Source: Burkholderiales bacterium 8X
GTDB lineage: Bacteria; Pseudomonadota; Gammaproteobacteria; Burkholderiales; Burkholderiaceae_C
Reading direction: 5' to 3'
Assembly (NCBI GenBank): GCA_902506565.1
Contig: LR732703.1
Coordinates: forward strand, 1,906,025-1,970,024
DNA length: 64,000 nucleotides
Below the pieces are notes generated by a model. The model was not told the origin of the DNA and ran no database searches. It saw only the letters and a program-made list of their open reading frames with translations. Each line of letters begins with the position of its first letter. Position 1 is the stretch's first letter. Shown here one piece after another: positions 18,218 to 28,328 of the stretch. Both the position numbers and the translations under genes were made by a program.

Positions 18218-21200
18218 GCGCTCAGACCTGAAGAGCATCCTCATCATCGGCGCGGGGCCGATCATCATCGGGCAGGCCTGCGAGTTCGACTACTCGGGCG
18301 TGCAGGCCTGCAAAGCGCTGCGGGAGGAGGGCTACAAGGTCATCCTGATCAACAGCAACCCGGCCACGATCATGACCGACCCGGCCACGGCCGACGTGAT
18401 CTACATCGAGCCGATCACCTGGCAGACCGTCGAGAAGATCATCGCCAAGGAGCGCCCGGACGCGATCCTGCCGACCATGGGCGGACAGACCGCGCTCAAC
18501 TGCGCGCTCGACCTCTGGCGCAACGGCGTGCTCGACAAGTACGAGGTCGAGCTGATCGGCGCCACCCCCGAGGCCATCGACAAGGCCGAGGACCGCCTGA
18601 AGTTCAAGGACGCGATGACCAAGATCGGGCTCGGCTCGGCTCGCTCGGGCATCGCGCATTCGCTCGACGAGGCATGGGCCGTGCAGAAGACGGTCGGCTT
18701 CCCGGTGGTGATCCGGCCGAGCTTCACGCTCGGCGGCACGGGTGGCGGCATCGCCTACAACCCGGAAGAGTTCGAGACCATCTGCAAGCGCGGCCTCGAA
18801 GCCTCACCGACCAGCGAACTCCTCATCGAGGAATCGCTGCTCGGCTGGAAGGAGTACGAGATGGAAGTGGTCCGCGACAAGGCGGACAACTGCATCATCG
18901 TCTGCTCGATCGAGAACCTCGATCCGATGGGCGTGCATACCGGCGACTCCATCACCGTCGCGCCGGCGCAGACGCTCTCGGACAAGGAATACCAGATCCT
19001 GCGCAATGCCTCGCTCGCGGTGCTGCGCGAGATCGGCGTCGACACCGGCGGATCGAACGTCCAGTTCTCGATCAATCCGAAGGACGGCCGGATGGTCGTG
19101 ATCGAGATGAATCCACGGGTCTCGCGTTCGTCGGCCCTGGCCTCCAAGGCGACCGGCTTCCCGATCGCCAAGGTCGCGGCCAAGCTCGCGGTCGGCTACA
19201 CGCTCGACGAGCTGCGCAACGAGATCACCGGCGGCGCCACGCCCGCCAGCTTTGAGCCGAGCATCGATTACGTGGTCACCAAGATCCCGCGCTTCGCCTT
19301 CGAGAAATTCCCGCAGGCGGATTCGCGGCTCACCACGCAGATGAAGTCGGTCGGCGAAGTGATGGCCATGGGCCGCACCTTCCAGGAATCGTTCCAGAAG
19401 GCCCTGCGCGGCCTCGAAGTCGGGGTCGACGGCCTCAACGAGAAGACCCAGGACCGCGAGGTTCTTGAGAAGGAACTCGGCGAACCCGGTCCCGACCGCA
19501 TCTGGTACGTCGGCGACGCCTTCGCCATGGGCCTGAGCGTGGACGAGGTCTTCGCCCTGACCAAGATCGACCCGTGGTTCCTGGTGCAGATCGAGGAGAT
19601 CGTGAAGATCGAGCTCGAACTCGAGACCCGGTCGCTCGACGAGATCGATCGCGACACGCTGCTCGCGCTCAAGAAGAAGGGCTTTTCCGACCGGCGGCTC
19701 GCCCGGCAGCTTAAGACCACCGACACCGCCATCCGCGAAAAGCGCCGTGCGCTGGGCGTGCGGCCGGTCTACAAGCGGGTCGATACCTGCGCGGCCGAGT
19801 TCGCCACCAACACCGCCTACATGTACTCGACCTACGAGGACGAGTGCGAGGCGGAGCCGTCGAACAAGAAGAAGATCATGGTGCTCGGCGGCGGTCCCAA
19901 CCGCATCGGGCAGGGCATCGAGTTCGACTATTGCTGCGTGCATGCGGCCCTCGCGATGCGCGAGGACGGCTACGAGACCATTATGGTCAACTGCAATCCC
20001 GAGACGGTCTCGACCGACTACGACACCAGCGACCGCCTCTACTTCGAGCCCCTGACGCTCGAGGACGTGCTCGAGATCGTCGACAAGGAAAAGCCCACCG
20101 GGGTCATCGTTCAGTACGGTGGCCAGACGCCGCTCAAGCTGGCGCTCGACCTGGAGGCCAATGGCGTCCCCATCATCGGCACCAGCCCGGACATGATCGA
20201 CGCCGCCGAAGACCGCGAGCGCTTCCAGAAGCTCTTGCACGAACTCGGCCTGCGCCAACCCCCGAACGCCACCGCCCGCACCGAAGCCGAAGCCCTCGAA
20301 AAAGCCACCGCGCTCGGCTACCCGCTGGTGGTGCGGCCGAGCTACGTGCTCGGCGGGCGGGCGATGGAAATCGTGCATGAGCAGCGCGACCTGGAGCGCT
20401 ACATGCGCGAGGCGGTCAAGGTGAGCAACGATTCGCCGGTGCTGCTCGATCGCTTCCTGAACGACGCGGTCGAGTGCGATGTCGATTGCCTGCGGGATGC
20501 CGAAGGCGCGACGCTGATCGGCGGGGTGATGGAACACATCGAACAGGCCGGCGTGCATTCCGGCGACTCGGCCTGTTCGCTGCCTCCGTACAGCCTCAAG
20601 GCCGAGACCGTTGCCGAACTCAAACGCCAGAGCGCGGCGATGGCCAAGGCACTGAACGTGGTCGGACTGATGAACGTGCAATTCGCCATCCAGGAGAAGG
20701 ACGGCCAGGACGTGATCTACGTCCTCGAAGTCAATCCGCGTGCCTCTCGCACCGTGCCCTTCGTCAGCAAGGCGACCGGCATCCAGCTCGCCAAGGTCGC
20801 GGCCCGCTGCATGGCCGGCCAGTCGCTCGCATCGCAGGGCGTGACCGAGGAAGTGACGCCGCCGTACTTCAGCGTCAAGGAGGCGGTGTTCCCGTTCGTC
20901 AAGTTCCCGGGCGTCGACACCATCCTCGGTCCCGAGATGAAGTCCACCGGCGAAGTGATGGGCGTCGGCCGGACCTTCGGCGAAGCTTTCGTCAAGTCGC
21001 AGCTCGGCGCCGGCACCTACCTGCCGAAGTCGGGCAAGGTGTTCATCTCGGTCAAGAACAACGACAAGCAACGCGCGGTCGAGGTGGCGCGCAAGCTGGT
21101 CGCGCTCGGCTTCGAACTGGTCGCGACCAAGGGCACCGCGGCGGCCATGGCGGCAGCGGGCATCGCCTGCGCGACGGTCAACAAGGTGACCGAAGGCCGC

Positions 21201-21431
21201 CCGCATATCGTGGACATGATCAAGAACAAGGACATCGCGCTGGTGATCAACACGGTCGAGGAAAGGCGCAACGCCATCACCGACTCGCGGCAGATCCGCA
21301 CCTCGGCGCTGTTGGCCCGGGTGACCACCATCACCACCATCTTCGGCGCCGAAGCCGCGGTCGAGGGCATGCAGCACATGGACGAGCTGGGTGTCATCTC
21401 GATCCAGGAAATGCACGCGAGCCTGGGCTGA
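18210..21431 (+). CDS. carB: Carbamoyl-phosphate synthase large subunit
   Basis: ATP-dependent subunit making carbamoyl phosphate from bicarbonate, ammonia and two ATP; 1073 residues, the full normal length. It contains two homologous ATP-grasp halves ([21 protein letters not shown] near residue 12 and [18 protein letters not shown] near 557) and a C-terminal MGS-like allosteric domain ([20 protein letters not shown]). The ATG overlaps carA by eight bases and a purine-rich AAGGAAG precedes it, implying coupled synthesis of the two subunits. Confidence 0.98.
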   Translation: MPKRSDLKSILIIGAGPIIIGQACEFDYSGVQACKALREEGYKVILINSNPATIMTDPATADVIYIEPITWQTVEKIIAKERPDAILPTMGGQTALNCALDLWRNGVLDKYEVELIGATPEAIDKAEDRLKFKDAMTKIGLGSARSGIAHSLDEAWAVQKTVGFPVVIRPSFTLGGTGGGIAYNPEEFETICKRGLEASPTSELLIEESLLGWKEYEMEVVRDKADNCIIVCSIENLDPMGVHTGDSITVAPAQTLSDKEYQILRNASLAVLREIGVDTGGSNVQFSINPKDGRMVVIEMNPRVSRSSALASKATGFPIAKVAAKLAVGYTLDELRNEITGGATPASFEPSIDYVVTKIPRFAFEKFPQADSRLTTQMKSVGEVMAMGRTFQESFQKALRGLEVGVDGLNEKTQDREVLEKELGEPGPDRIWYVGDAFAMGLSVDEVFALTKIDPWFLVQIEEIVKIELELETRSLDEIDRDTLLALKKKGFSDRRLARQLKTTDTAIREKRRALGVRPVYKRVDTCAAEFATNTAYMYSTYEDECEAEPSNKKKIMVLGGGPNRIGQGIEFDYCCVHAALAMREDGYETIMVNCNPETVSTDYDTSDRLYFEPLTLEDVLEIVDKEKPTGVIVQYGGQTPLKLALDLEANGVPIIGTSPDMIDAAEDRERFQKLLHELGLRQPPNATARTEAEALEKATALGYPLVVRPSYVLGGRAMEIVHEQRDLERYMREAVKVSNDSPVLLDRFLNDAVECDVDCLRDAEGATLIGGVMEHIEQAGVHSGDSACSLPPYSLKAETVAELKRQSAAMAKALNVVGLMNVQFAIQEKDGQDVIYVLEVNPRASRTVPFVSKATGIQLAKVAARCMAGQSLASQGVTEEVTPPYFSVKEAVFPFVKFPGVDTILGPEMKSTGEVMGVGRTFGEAFVKSQLGAGTYLPKSGKVFISVKNNDKQRAVEVARKLVALGFELVATKGTAAAMAAAGIACATVNKVTEGRPHIVDMIKNKDIALVINTVEERRNAITDSRQIRTSALLARVTTITTIFGAEAAVEGMQHMDELGVISIQEMHASLG

Positions 21432-21438
21432 ACGACTG

Positions 21439-22308
21439 ATGGAAACCCAGGTCGTCGAGCTCGGATTGAGCGATTGGAATGCTGCCTCGCCGAACGACGC
21501 CTGGATCGAGGCCCTCGAAGCCGGCAAGGTGCTGTACTTTCCGTTCCTCGCTTTCGAGCTGAAAGCGGGGGAGGGGCGCTTGCTCACGCCATCGGTCTTG
21601 TCGCCGAAGGTGCGCAACATCAGCCTCGGATCCGATGGCCGCATCAAGGGCGTCGCCGGTGACGAAGCCGTGCAGAAGGCGGTCGCCGGCATGGTCGGGC
21701 GCTTTCGCGGCCAGGCCGAGAGGCTCATCCACGGCCTCTTTCCGGCCTATGTGCCCTGGCTGCGGATGGCGCCGACCAGCTACCGCCCCGCGCAGGTCGA
21801 GACGCGCGTGCAGTCGTGGCGCGCCGACGACCGTCGGCTGCATGTCGACTCCTTCCCTTCCAGGCCGAACTACGGCGAGCGGATCCTCCGTGTGTTCGCC
21901 AACGTGAATCCGTTTCGCGCGCCGCGCCTGTGGCGGGTCGGCGAGCCTTTCGAAATTGTTGCCAGGCGTTTCCTGCCGAAAGCCCATCCATATTCGGCCT
22001 GGCAGGCGCGCATGCTGAGCGCGCTGCATGTCACCAAGACCTTCCGGAGCGAATACGACCACCTCATGCTGCAGCTGCACGACCGCATGAAGGCCGACCT
22101 GGCCTACCAGGACGAGGCGCCGCAGCAAACCATGGCGTTCCCCTCGGGATCGGTGTGGGTCTGCTTCTCGGACCAGACCTCGCATGCGGTCATGGCGGGT
22201 CAGTACATGCTCGAGCAGACCCTGCATCTACCCGCATCGAAGCAATACAATCCCGAATCGAGCCCGCTCGCCATCCTGAGCCGGCTGACCGGACGAACCC
22301 TCGTCTGA
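21439..22308 (+). CDS. kdoO: 3-deoxy-D-manno-oct-2-ulosonic acid (Kdo) 3-hydroxylase
   Basis: Predicted Fe(II)/2-oxoglutarate-dependent dioxygenase that hydroxylates the outer Kdo of Kdo2-lipid A to Ko, as known for the Kdo_hydroxy family of Burkholderia and Yersinia. The 289-residue product starts [14 protein letters not shown]. The probable iron ligands are His135 and Asp137 in [11 protein letters not shown], with a distal His249 in [11 protein letters not shown]; assigning these residues is my inference. It starts seven bases after carB, so it may be transcribed with carAB, and ends before a strong hairpin. Ko makes the inner core more acid-stable. Confidence 0.85.
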   Translation: METQVVELGLSDWNAASPNDAWIEALEAGKVLYFPFLAFELKAGEGRLLTPSVLSPKVRNISLGSDGRIKGVAGDEAVQKAVAGMVGRFRGQAERLIHGLFPAYVPWLRMAPTSYRPAQVETRVQSWRADDRRLHVDSFPSRPNYGERILRVFANVNPFRAPRLWRVGEPFEIVARRFLPKAHPYSAWQARMLSALHVTKTFRSEYDHLMLQLHDRMKADLAYQDEAPQQTMAFPSGSVWVCFSDQTSHAVMAGQYMLEQTLHLPASKQYNPESSPLAILSRLTGRTLV

Positions 22309-22326
22309 TCCCTTTTCTCCCATCGA

Positions 22327-22358
22327 CCGCCGAACGGCAGCGTTCGGCGGTTTCGCTT
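22327..22358 (+). terminator. Hairpin terminator after the Kdo hydroxylase gene
   Basis: A perfect 10-bp inverted repeat, CCGCCGAACG with CGTTCGGCGG, and a four-base loop (22327-22350) is followed by TTTCGCTTTC. The T-run is interrupted, so termination may be partial. It separates the carAB-Kdo hydroxylase unit from greA, whose ATG is 23 bases past the stem. Confidence 0.7.
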
Positions 22359-22373
22359 TCTGGAGCAACAAGA

Positions 22374-22850
22374 ATGTCGACCATCCCCATCACCAAGCGC
22401 GGCGCCGAGAAGTTGCGCGAAGAACTCCACCGCCTCAAGACGGTCGACCGCCCGTCGGTCATCAATGCCATCGCCGAAGCCCGCGCACAGGGCGACATCA
22501 GCGAAAACGCCGAGTACGAGGCCGCCAAGGACCGCCAGGGCTTCATCGAAGGCCGTATCCAGGACATCGAAGGCAAGCTTTCGGCCGCACAGGTCATCGA
22601 CCCCTCCGAACTCGATGCCGGCGGCAAGGTGGTGTTCGGCTCCACGGTCGAGCTCGAGGACGAGGAGAGCGGCGAAGCCGTCAAGTACCAGATCGTCGGC
22701 GAGGACGAAGCCGACCTCAAGCTCGGCTTCGTCAACGTCTCGAGCCCGATCGCCCGTGCGTTGATCGGCAAGGAAGAGGGCGACGTGGCCGAGGTCCAGG
22801 CCCCGGGCGGCGTGAAGCGCTACGAGATCGTCAAGGTCCAGTACGTCTGA
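22374..22850 (+). CDS. greA: Transcription elongation factor GreA
   Basis: Rescues backtracked RNA polymerase by stimulating transcript cleavage. The 158-residue length is identical to E. coli GreA. The N-terminal coiled coil begins [20 protein letters not shown] and includes the tip region [15 protein letters not shown] with the acidic residues that reach the polymerase active site; the C-terminal globular domain follows. A TGGAGCAAC sequence upstream of the ATG supports the start. In many proteobacteria greA lies just downstream of carB, as here. Confidence 0.97.
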   Translation: MSTIPITKRGAEKLREELHRLKTVDRPSVINAIAEARAQGDISENAEYEAAKDRQGFIEGRIQDIEGKLSAAQVIDPSELDAGGKVVFGSTVELEDEESGEAVKYQIVGEDEADLKLGFVNVSSPIARALIGKEEGDVAEVQAPGGVKRYEIVKVQYV

Positions 22851-22863
22851 GACTGGCGAAGCG

Positions 22864-23274
22864 GTGAAGGATCGCATGGCTCGATTCGCGGCCGCCTTCT
22901 GGTGGGGCAGTCTCGGCACCATCGGCTTCCTGGTGGTGCCGATGCTGTTCGCCAAGCTGGGTTCGCCGCAGATCGCCGGCACCCTGGCGGGCCAGCTGTT
23001 CCATGCGCAAAGCTGGGTGTCGATCGGATGCGCGTTGCTGCTGCTCGTGTACTTCCGCTCGAAATCCGACCCGCATATCGACGCAGCCAGCCGCAACTCG
23101 CTTGGCCTCGTGATCGCGGCCTTGCTGCTCGCCTTGCTGCAGGAATATGCGGTGTCGCCGCGCATCCTCGCCCGCGAGAACCTCAAGCTCTGGCACGGGC
23201 TCGGCAGCGCGATGTACCTGGGTCAGTGGCTGCTGGCGGGCGCGGTGCTCTGGCGCTTGAACGACCGGCGCTGA
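22864..23274 (+). CDS. DUF4149 (TMEM205-like) membrane protein
   Basis: Integral membrane protein of 136 residues with four hydrophobic segments, among them FWWGSLGTIGFLVVPMLF, WVSIGCALLLLVYF and LGLVIAALLLALLQEY. This arrangement fits the DUF4149/TMEM205-like family, often found next to greA or yhbY in betaproteobacteria. The function is unknown. The start could be the GTG at 22864 or the ATG at 22876. It lies 13 bases after greA, so co-transcription is plausible. Confidence 0.8.
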   Translation: MKDRMARFAAAFWWGSLGTIGFLVVPMLFAKLGSPQIAGTLAGQLFHAQSWVSIGCALLLLVYFRSKSDPHIDAASRNSLGLVIAALLLALLQEYAVSPRILARENLKLWHGLGSAMYLGQWLLAGAVLWRLNDRR

Positions 23275-23381
23275 AGATCGGCGCTCGGGAACGGCGTTCT
23301 GGTGAGGCACAGCACGCCGGCGGCCTGATGGTCGTGCCGAACTTTCCGCCGCGCCGACCGACGCCAGGCGTCCAGTCAGTC

Positions 23382-24155
23382 TCAGGCGTGCCAGAAGCGT
23401 TCGATCCAGCGTGCGGGCCGAATGAATCGGAACGCCCGGTTGCGCCGCCCGGCCAGTGCATCAGGCGGATTGCATTCGCCATGGAACACCATGATGCGGG
23501 CGCCTTCGGGCACATAGGGCTCGCGCCAGTAGTTCGATGGCCAGGCTGGAATGCCGTGGTACTTGAAGCTCGGGCACCATTCTTCCGGCCAGTACGAAAG
23601 CGTTCCCTTGCGGTGCATGAAGTCCGAGAGGTAGGTCTGCTCGTTCCGGTAGGTGCTCTGCACCTGGTCGGTGTGCTGGCGGAAGTTCGCCAGCACGTCC
23701 GGATGCGCGCCCAACTCGAAGCGGTACACCGACGAGTTGCCGGTGATGCGGCGACGGCGCCAGGGCCGCGCATAGTCGTGGATGATGAGGAAATCGCCGG
23801 GGATCTCGAAGAAATCGTCGAGGCTCCCGACGATCACCACGTCCAGGTCGATGAAGAGCGCCCGGCCGCGCAGGCCATGCAGGTCTCGCTCGAAGGTGGT
23901 CAGCTTCTTCCAGGCCCGGTCGGGCTCGCCGGGGTGCAGCTCGAGGTCGAGTTGCGGAATGGAAAAGCACCGAACCTCGGGCCGAATGCCGGTGCTGTCG
24001 TCCGTGAGGCACACGAAGCTGAAGTCGCCGGCAAGGTGCCGGCGCACCATCGCGTAGAGCCGGTTGACGTACTCGGGGCCGTACTTGGTGCCCCATTTCA
24101 TGCACAGGATGTGCCTCTCTGCCGCGGCGGCAGGGGCCTTCGGCTGGTCCGACAT
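23382..24155 (-). CDS. Putative glycosyltransferase (GT-A type)
   Basis: The 257-residue product looks like a nucleotide-sugar glycosyltransferase: a beta-strand start (RHILCMKWGTKYGPEYVNRL), a metal-binding DxD-like motif in LFIDLDVVIVG near residue 98, and a His/Asn-rich acceptor region ending MVFHGECNPPDAL. There is no signal peptide or membrane segment, so it would act in the cytoplasm. It follows yhbY on the same strand with one base between stop and start, and converges on the DUF4149 gene. Donor and acceptor are unknown; a role in LPS core or glycoprotein synthesis is a guess. Confidence 0.7.
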   Translation of the reverse strand: MSDQPKAPAAAAERHILCMKWGTKYGPEYVNRLYAMVRRHLAGDFSFVCLTDDSTGIRPEVRCFSIPQLDLELHPGEPDRAWKKLTTFERDLHGLRGRALFIDLDVVIVGSLDDFFEIPGDFLIIHDYARPWRRRRITGNSSVYRFELGAHPDVLANFRQHTDQVQSTYRNEQTYLSDFMHRKGTLSYWPEEWCPSFKYHGIPAWPSNYWREPYVPEGARIMVFHGECNPPDALAGRRNRAFRFIRPARWIERFWHA

Positions 24156-24156
24156 C

Positions 24157-24636
24157 TCAGTCCGCCTGGCTGCGCTTCTTGACCGACAAGGGCTTCTTCA
24201 CCTTGGCCCGCTTGATCGAGCCGCCGCTGGTCAGGCGCTGGTTGCCGAGCACGCGCAGCGTCTTGATCTCCGGACGCTGGCCGCCGCGCTTGCTGTACTT
24301 GATGACCTTGACGTCGCGCGGACCGGGCTTGCGGTCTTCGTCGATGCGCTTCTCGGCCGCAGGTATCGGCCGCCAGAGCACCAGCAGCTTGCCGATGTGC
24401 TGGATCGGCGCGGCGCCGAGTTCGTCGGCCAAGGTCTGCAGCATCGCCTCGCGTGCCGGCCGCTCGTCCGAGAAGACGCGGACCTTGATCAGTCCGTGCG
24501 CCTTCAGGGCGGCATCGACTTCCTTCTTGACGGCGTCGGTGAGCCCGTCGCCGCCCACGAGAACGATGGGATCGAGGTGATGTGCTTCGGCGCGATGCAC
24601 CTTGCGTTGGGCGGGAGTGAGTTGGATAGCGGGCAT
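24157..24636 (-). CDS. yhbY: Ribosome assembly RNA-binding protein YhbY (CRM domain)
   Basis: Small RNA-binding protein bound to pre-50S particles. The first 95 residues form a CRM domain: [29 protein letters not shown] and a later LLVLWRP strand. The 159-residue product is longer than E. coli YhbY (97) because of a basic C-terminal tail ([16 protein letters not shown], residues 100-159), a betaproteobacterial feature that probably binds rRNA. It is divergent from rlmE with only 20 bases between the two start codons. Confidence 0.9.
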   Translation of the reverse strand: MPAIQLTPAQRKVHRAEAHHLDPIVLVGGDGLTDAVKKEVDAALKAHGLIKVRVFSDERPAREAMLQTLADELGAAPIQHIGKLLVLWRPIPAAEKRIDEDRKPGPRDVKVIKYSKRGGQRPEIKTLRVLGNQRLTSGGSIKRAKVKKPLSVKKRSQAD

Positions 24637-24656
24637 CCCCGTATTATCGAACGCCC

Positions 24657-25325
24657 ATGAATGGCAAACCCAAAGGCAAGAAGGTCAACAAGGCCTGGCT
24701 CCACGATCACCTGAACGATCCGTACGTCAAGCTCGCCAACCGCGAGGGCTATCGCGCACGGGCCGCCTACAAGCTGAAGGAGATCGACGAGGTCTTCGGT
24801 CTCATCAAGCCGGGGCAGCTGGTGGTCGACCTGGGTTCGGCGCCGGGCGCCTGGAGCCAGTACGTGCGGCGCAAGATGTCGCCCGCCGGCGCGGCGGCCG
24901 GCGCGCTGCAAGGCACGATCGTCGCGCTGGATTTGCTCCCGATGGAGCCGATCGAAGGCGTCACCTTCCTGCAGGGAGACTTTCGCGAGGACGACGTTCT
25001 CGAGCGGCTGGCATTGGCAGTCGGCGATCGCCTCGCGGACGTGGTCATCTCGGACATGGCGCCCAACCTTTCGGGCATCGGTTCGGCCGATGCGGCCCGC
25101 GTCGAGCACCTGATCGAACTTGCGATCGACTTTGCCCGCCACCACATGAAGCCGGAGGGCGCGCTGGTGGCGAAGCTTTTTCATGGCAGCGGCTACGACC
25201 ACCTGGCCGCCATGTTCCGCAGCAATTTCCGCATTGCCAAGCCATTCAAGCCGAAGGCGTCGCGCGATCGCTCGACCGAGACCTTCATGGTGGGTATCGG
25301 ATTGCGTGCTGCGGAAACGAATTGA
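24657..25325 (+). CDS. rlmE: 23S rRNA (uridine 2552 2'-O) methyltransferase RlmE/FtsJ
   Basis: Methylates U2552 in the A-loop of 23S rRNA, a late step of 50S maturation. The 222-residue product has the class I SAM site [14 protein letters not shown] and the catalytic residues of the K-D-K-E tetrad: the Asp in [10 protein letters not shown] and the Lys in [10 protein letters not shown], with the early Lys in YKLKEID. As in E. coli it precedes ftsH. The neighbouring divergent yhbY is also a ribosome assembly gene. Confidence 0.96.
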   Translation: MNGKPKGKKVNKAWLHDHLNDPYVKLANREGYRARAAYKLKEIDEVFGLIKPGQLVVDLGSAPGAWSQYVRRKMSPAGAAAGALQGTIVALDLLPMEPIEGVTFLQGDFREDDVLERLALAVGDRLADVVISDMAPNLSGIGSADAARVEHLIELAIDFARHHMKPEGALVAKLFHGSGYDHLAAMFRSNFRIAKPFKPKASRDRSTETFMVGIGLRAAETN

Positions 25326-25405
25326 TACGCGATCTTTGGCGCTTATTCGGGCGAAAGACCGCTTCTTGCCTAAGGGCGGGGTAGGGAATAGAGGCTATTT
25401 CGTAG

Positions 25406-25433
25406 CTTGAAAAGCCTAAAATGGTCTTCAATT
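25406..25433 (+). promoter_or_regulatory. Candidate heat-shock (sigma-32) promoter of ftsH
   Basis: CTTGAAA at 25406-25412 matches the sigma-32 -35 consensus exactly. Thirteen bases later CTTCAATT (25426-25433) matches the -10 consensus CCCCATNT at only 4 of 7 informative positions. It lies about 60 bases upstream of the ftsH start, in the 170-base gap after rlmE. ftsH is a heat-shock gene in E. coli, which makes the site credible, but the -10 is weak. Confidence 0.35.
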
Positions 25434-25495
25434 GCGTGCCTTCGGTGCACTGTTTTTCCTAGTGTGTGCAGCGCGCTTTTCGACTGGAGTTTCGT

Positions 25496-27412
25496 TTGAA
25501 CAATCAGTGGTTTTCCAAGGTTGCCGTCTGGCTCGTCATCGCGATGGTGTTGTTTACTGTGTTCAAGCAGTTCGACACCCGCGGGGTCGCCGGGGCCGGC
25601 AACGTGGGGTATTCCGACTTCCTCGAAGAGGTTCGTGGCAATCGCATCAAGAGCGCCACCATCCAGGAAGGCCAGGGCGGCAGCGAGATCGTCGCCATCA
25701 CCAACGACGATCGCAAGATCCGCACGACCGCCACCTATCTCGACCGCGGCCTGGTCGGCGACCTGATCGCCAACAACGTCAAGTTCGACGTCAAGCCGCG
25801 CGAAGAGGGCTCGCTCCTCATGACGCTGCTGGTGAGCTGGGGCCCCATGCTCCTGTTGATCGGCGTCTGGGTCTACTTCATGCGGCAGATGCAGGGCGGC
25901 GGCAAGGGCGGCGCCTTCAGCTTCGGCAAGAGCAAGGCCCGCATGCTCGACGAGAACAACAACACGGTCACCTTCGCCGATGTCGCCGGCTGCGATGAAG
26001 CCAAGGAAGAAGTGAAGGAGGTCGTCGATTTCTTGAAGGACCCGGCCAAGTTCCAGAAGTTGGGCGGCCGCATTCCGCGTGGCCTGCTGCTGGTCGGCCC
26101 TCCGGGTACCGGCAAGACCTTGCTGGCCAAGAGCATCGCCGGCGAAGCCAAGGTGCCGTTCTTTTCCATCTCGGGTTCCGATTTCGTCGAGATGTTCGTC
26201 GGTGTCGGTGCGGCGCGCGTGCGCGACATGTTCGAGAACGCCAAGAAAAACGCACCTTGCATCATCTTCATCGATGAAATTGATGCGGTCGGTCGCCAGC
26301 GCGGCGCAGGCCTCGGCGGCGGCAACGACGAACGCGAGCAGACCCTCAACCAGATGCTGGTCGAGATGGACGGCTTCGAGACCAACCTCGGCGTGATCGT
26401 GGTGGCTGCCACCAACCGGCCGGACATCCTGGATGCCGCATTGCTGCGCCCCGGCCGCTTCGACCGCCAGGTGTATGTCACGCTGCCCGACATCCGCGGC
26501 CGCGAGCAGATCCTGAATGTGCACATGCGCAAGGTTCCGCTCGGCCAGGACGTCAACCCGAGCATCATTGCCCGCGGTACGCCCGGCATGTCCGGCGCCG
26601 ACCTGGCCAACCTTTGCAACGAAGCCGCGCTCATGGCCGCCCGCCGCAATGCCCGCGTGGTCGAGATGCAGGACTTCGAGAAGGCCAAGGACAAGATCTT
26701 CATGGGCCCCGAGCGCAAGAGCATGGTGATGCCCGAGGAAGAGCGCCGCAACACGGCCTACCACGAGTCCGGCCATGCGCTCATCGGCAAGCTGCTGCCC
26801 AAGTGCGACCCGGTCCACAAGGTCACCATCATCCCGCGTGGCCGCGCCCTCGGCGTGACCATGAGCCTTCCGGCACAGGACCGCTACAGCTACGACCGCG
26901 AGTACATGCTCAACCAGATCAGCATGCTGTTCGGCGGCCGCATCGCCGAGGAAGTGTTCATGAACCAGATGACCACCGGCGCGAGCAACGATTTCGAGCG
27001 AGCCACCCAGATCGCCCGCGACATGGTGATGCGCTACGGCATGACCGAATCGCTCGGCCCGATGGTGTACGCCGAGAACGAAGGCGAAGTGTTCCTGGGC
27101 CGCTCGGTGACCAAGACCACCAACATGAGCGAGTCGACCATGCAGAAGGTCGATGCCGAAGTCCGCCGCATCATCGACGAGCAGTACGCCCTGGCGCGCC
27201 GCCTGATCGAGGAGAACAGCGACAAGATGCACGCCATGGCCAAGGCGCTGCTCGAATGGGAAACCATCGACACCGAGCAGCTCGACGACATCATGGCCGG
27301 CCGCGCACCCCGTCCGCCCAAGGACTGGTCGCCCCGCACGCCTCCTTCGGGCAGCGGCGGCAGCGGTGGCACGCCGGCAGTCAACCCCGATCCGTCGCCG
27401 TCGGCGGCTTGA
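25496..27412 (+). CDS. ftsH: ATP-dependent zinc metalloprotease FtsH
   Basis: Membrane-anchored AAA+ protease that degrades misassembled membrane proteins and regulators such as sigma-32 and LpxC. The 638-residue product has two N-terminal membrane helices ([12 protein letters not shown] and [12 protein letters not shown]), a Walker A GPPGTGKT at residues 201-208, Walker [12 protein letters not shown], and the zinc motif HESGH at 423-427. The start is TTG with GGAG six bases upstream, giving [12 protein letters not shown]; no ATG is available at this point. The last 35 residues are Pro/Gly/Ser-rich. Confidence 0.97.
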   Translation: MNNQWFSKVAVWLVIAMVLFTVFKQFDTRGVAGAGNVGYSDFLEEVRGNRIKSATIQEGQGGSEIVAITNDDRKIRTTATYLDRGLVGDLIANNVKFDVKPREEGSLLMTLLVSWGPMLLLIGVWVYFMRQMQGGGKGGAFSFGKSKARMLDENNNTVTFADVAGCDEAKEEVKEVVDFLKDPAKFQKLGGRIPRGLLLVGPPGTGKTLLAKSIAGEAKVPFFSISGSDFVEMFVGVGAARVRDMFENAKKNAPCIIFIDEIDAVGRQRGAGLGGGNDEREQTLNQMLVEMDGFETNLGVIVVAATNRPDILDAALLRPGRFDRQVYVTLPDIRGREQILNVHMRKVPLGQDVNPSIIARGTPGMSGADLANLCNEAALMAARRNARVVEMQDFEKAKDKIFMGPERKSMVMPEEERRNTAYHESGHALIGKLLPKCDPVHKVTIIPRGRALGVTMSLPAQDRYSYDREYMLNQISMLFGGRIAEEVFMNQMTTGASNDFERATQIARDMVMRYGMTESLGPMVYAENEGEVFLGRSVTKTTNMSESTMQKVDAEVRRIIDEQYALARRLIEENSDKMHAMAKALLEWETIDTEQLDDIMAGRAPRPPKDWSPRTPPSGSGGSGGTPAVNPDPSPSAA

Positions 27413-27432
27413 GGCGTTGCAGTCAGCGAATG

Positions 27433-27454
27433 ACGGGGCTTCGGCCCCGTTTTT
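27433..27454 (+). terminator. Intrinsic terminator between ftsH and folP
   Basis: ACGGGGC and GCCCCGT form a perfect 7-bp stem around the stable TTCG tetraloop (27433-27450), followed by TTTTTC. It lies 20 bases after the ftsH stop. The folP start is only 17 bases beyond the T-run, so folP expression likely depends on read-through. Confidence 0.85.
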
Positions 27455-27470
27455 CTTGGGGAGCAGGAAC

Positions 27471-28328
27471 ATGAACGTCTGGCAAACGACTCGCTTCCGG
27501 ATCGACCTCGGCAAGCCACGCGTGATGGGCATCGTCAATGTCACGCCGGACTCCTTTTCGGACGGCGGTGCGCATGGCTCTTCAGTCGCGGCGATGGCGC
27601 ATTGCGAAAGGCTGGTCGCCGAAGGCGCCGACATCCTCGACATCGGCGGCGAATCTACGCGGCCGGGCAGCAAGCCGGTGCCGCTCGAGCTGGAGCTGCG
27701 CCGCGTGCTGCCGGTGGTCACCCAGGCGCTGACGCTGGGCGTTCCGATTTCGGTCGACACCCTCAAGCCCGAGGTGATGCGAGCGGTGCTGGATCTCGGC
27801 GCGGACATCGTCAACGATGTGTGGGCGCTGCGCCTGCCGGGTGCGATCGATGCGGTGGCCCGACATCCGTCCTGCGGCATCTGCCTGATGCACATGCACC
27901 GCGAACCTTCCAGCATGCAGCTCTTGCCGATGACCGGCGAGGTGGTCTGCGAGGTCGGGGCCTTCCTCGCCGGGCGGATCGAGGCGCTGCAATCGTGCGG
28001 CATCGACGCCAAGCGTGTCGTCATCGATCCCGGCATTGGCTTCGGCAAGACGGTGGCGCAGAATTTCGGCCTGCTCGCAGGCCAGAAAGAAATCATTCGC
28101 GAGGCCGGCAGGCCGCTCCTGGCAGGGTGGTCGCGCAAGTCCTCGCTGGGCGCGGTCGCGGGCATCGAGGCGCCTGGCGGCCGAATGGTGCCGAGCGTGG
28201 TCGCGGCGGTGCTCGCAGTCGAGCGAGGCGCATCGATCGTCCGGGTGCACGATGTGCGCGACACGGTCGCTGCCCTGGCGGTCTGGCAGGCATTGCGAAC
28301 ACAAGAATCAAAGGAGAAAACGACATGA
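27471..28328 (+). CDS. folP: Dihydropteroate synthase
   Basis: Condenses p-aminobenzoate with 6-hydroxymethyl-dihydropterin diphosphate in folate synthesis; the sulfonamide target. The 285-residue TIM-barrel protein has [14 protein letters not shown] near the N-terminus, [11 protein letters not shown] for the pABA loop, and later [11 protein letters not shown] and [11 protein letters not shown]. The start follows a GGGGAGCAGGAAC ribosome-binding region. The stop overlaps the glmM ATG (ATGA), the same ftsH-folP-glmM order as E. coli. Confidence 0.97.
   Translation: MNVWQTTRFRIDLGKPRVMGIVNVTPDSFSDGGAHGSSVAAMAHCERLVAEGADILDIGGESTRPGSKPVPLELELRRVLPVVTQALTLGVPISVDTLKPEVMRAVLDLGADIVNDVWALRLPGAIDAVARHPSCGICLMHMHREPSSMQLLPMTGEVVCEVGAFLAGRIEALQSCGIDAKRVVIDPGIGFGKTVAQNFGLLAGQKEIIREAGRPLLAGWSRKSSLGAVAGIEAPGGRMVPSVVAAVLAVERGASIVRVHDVRDTVAALAVWQALRTQESKEKTT

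Noticed and set aside
18804..21728. Long antisense open frame across carB
   Set aside because: Same cause; carB is full length with intact domains and the antisense product has no motif and crosses gene boundaries.
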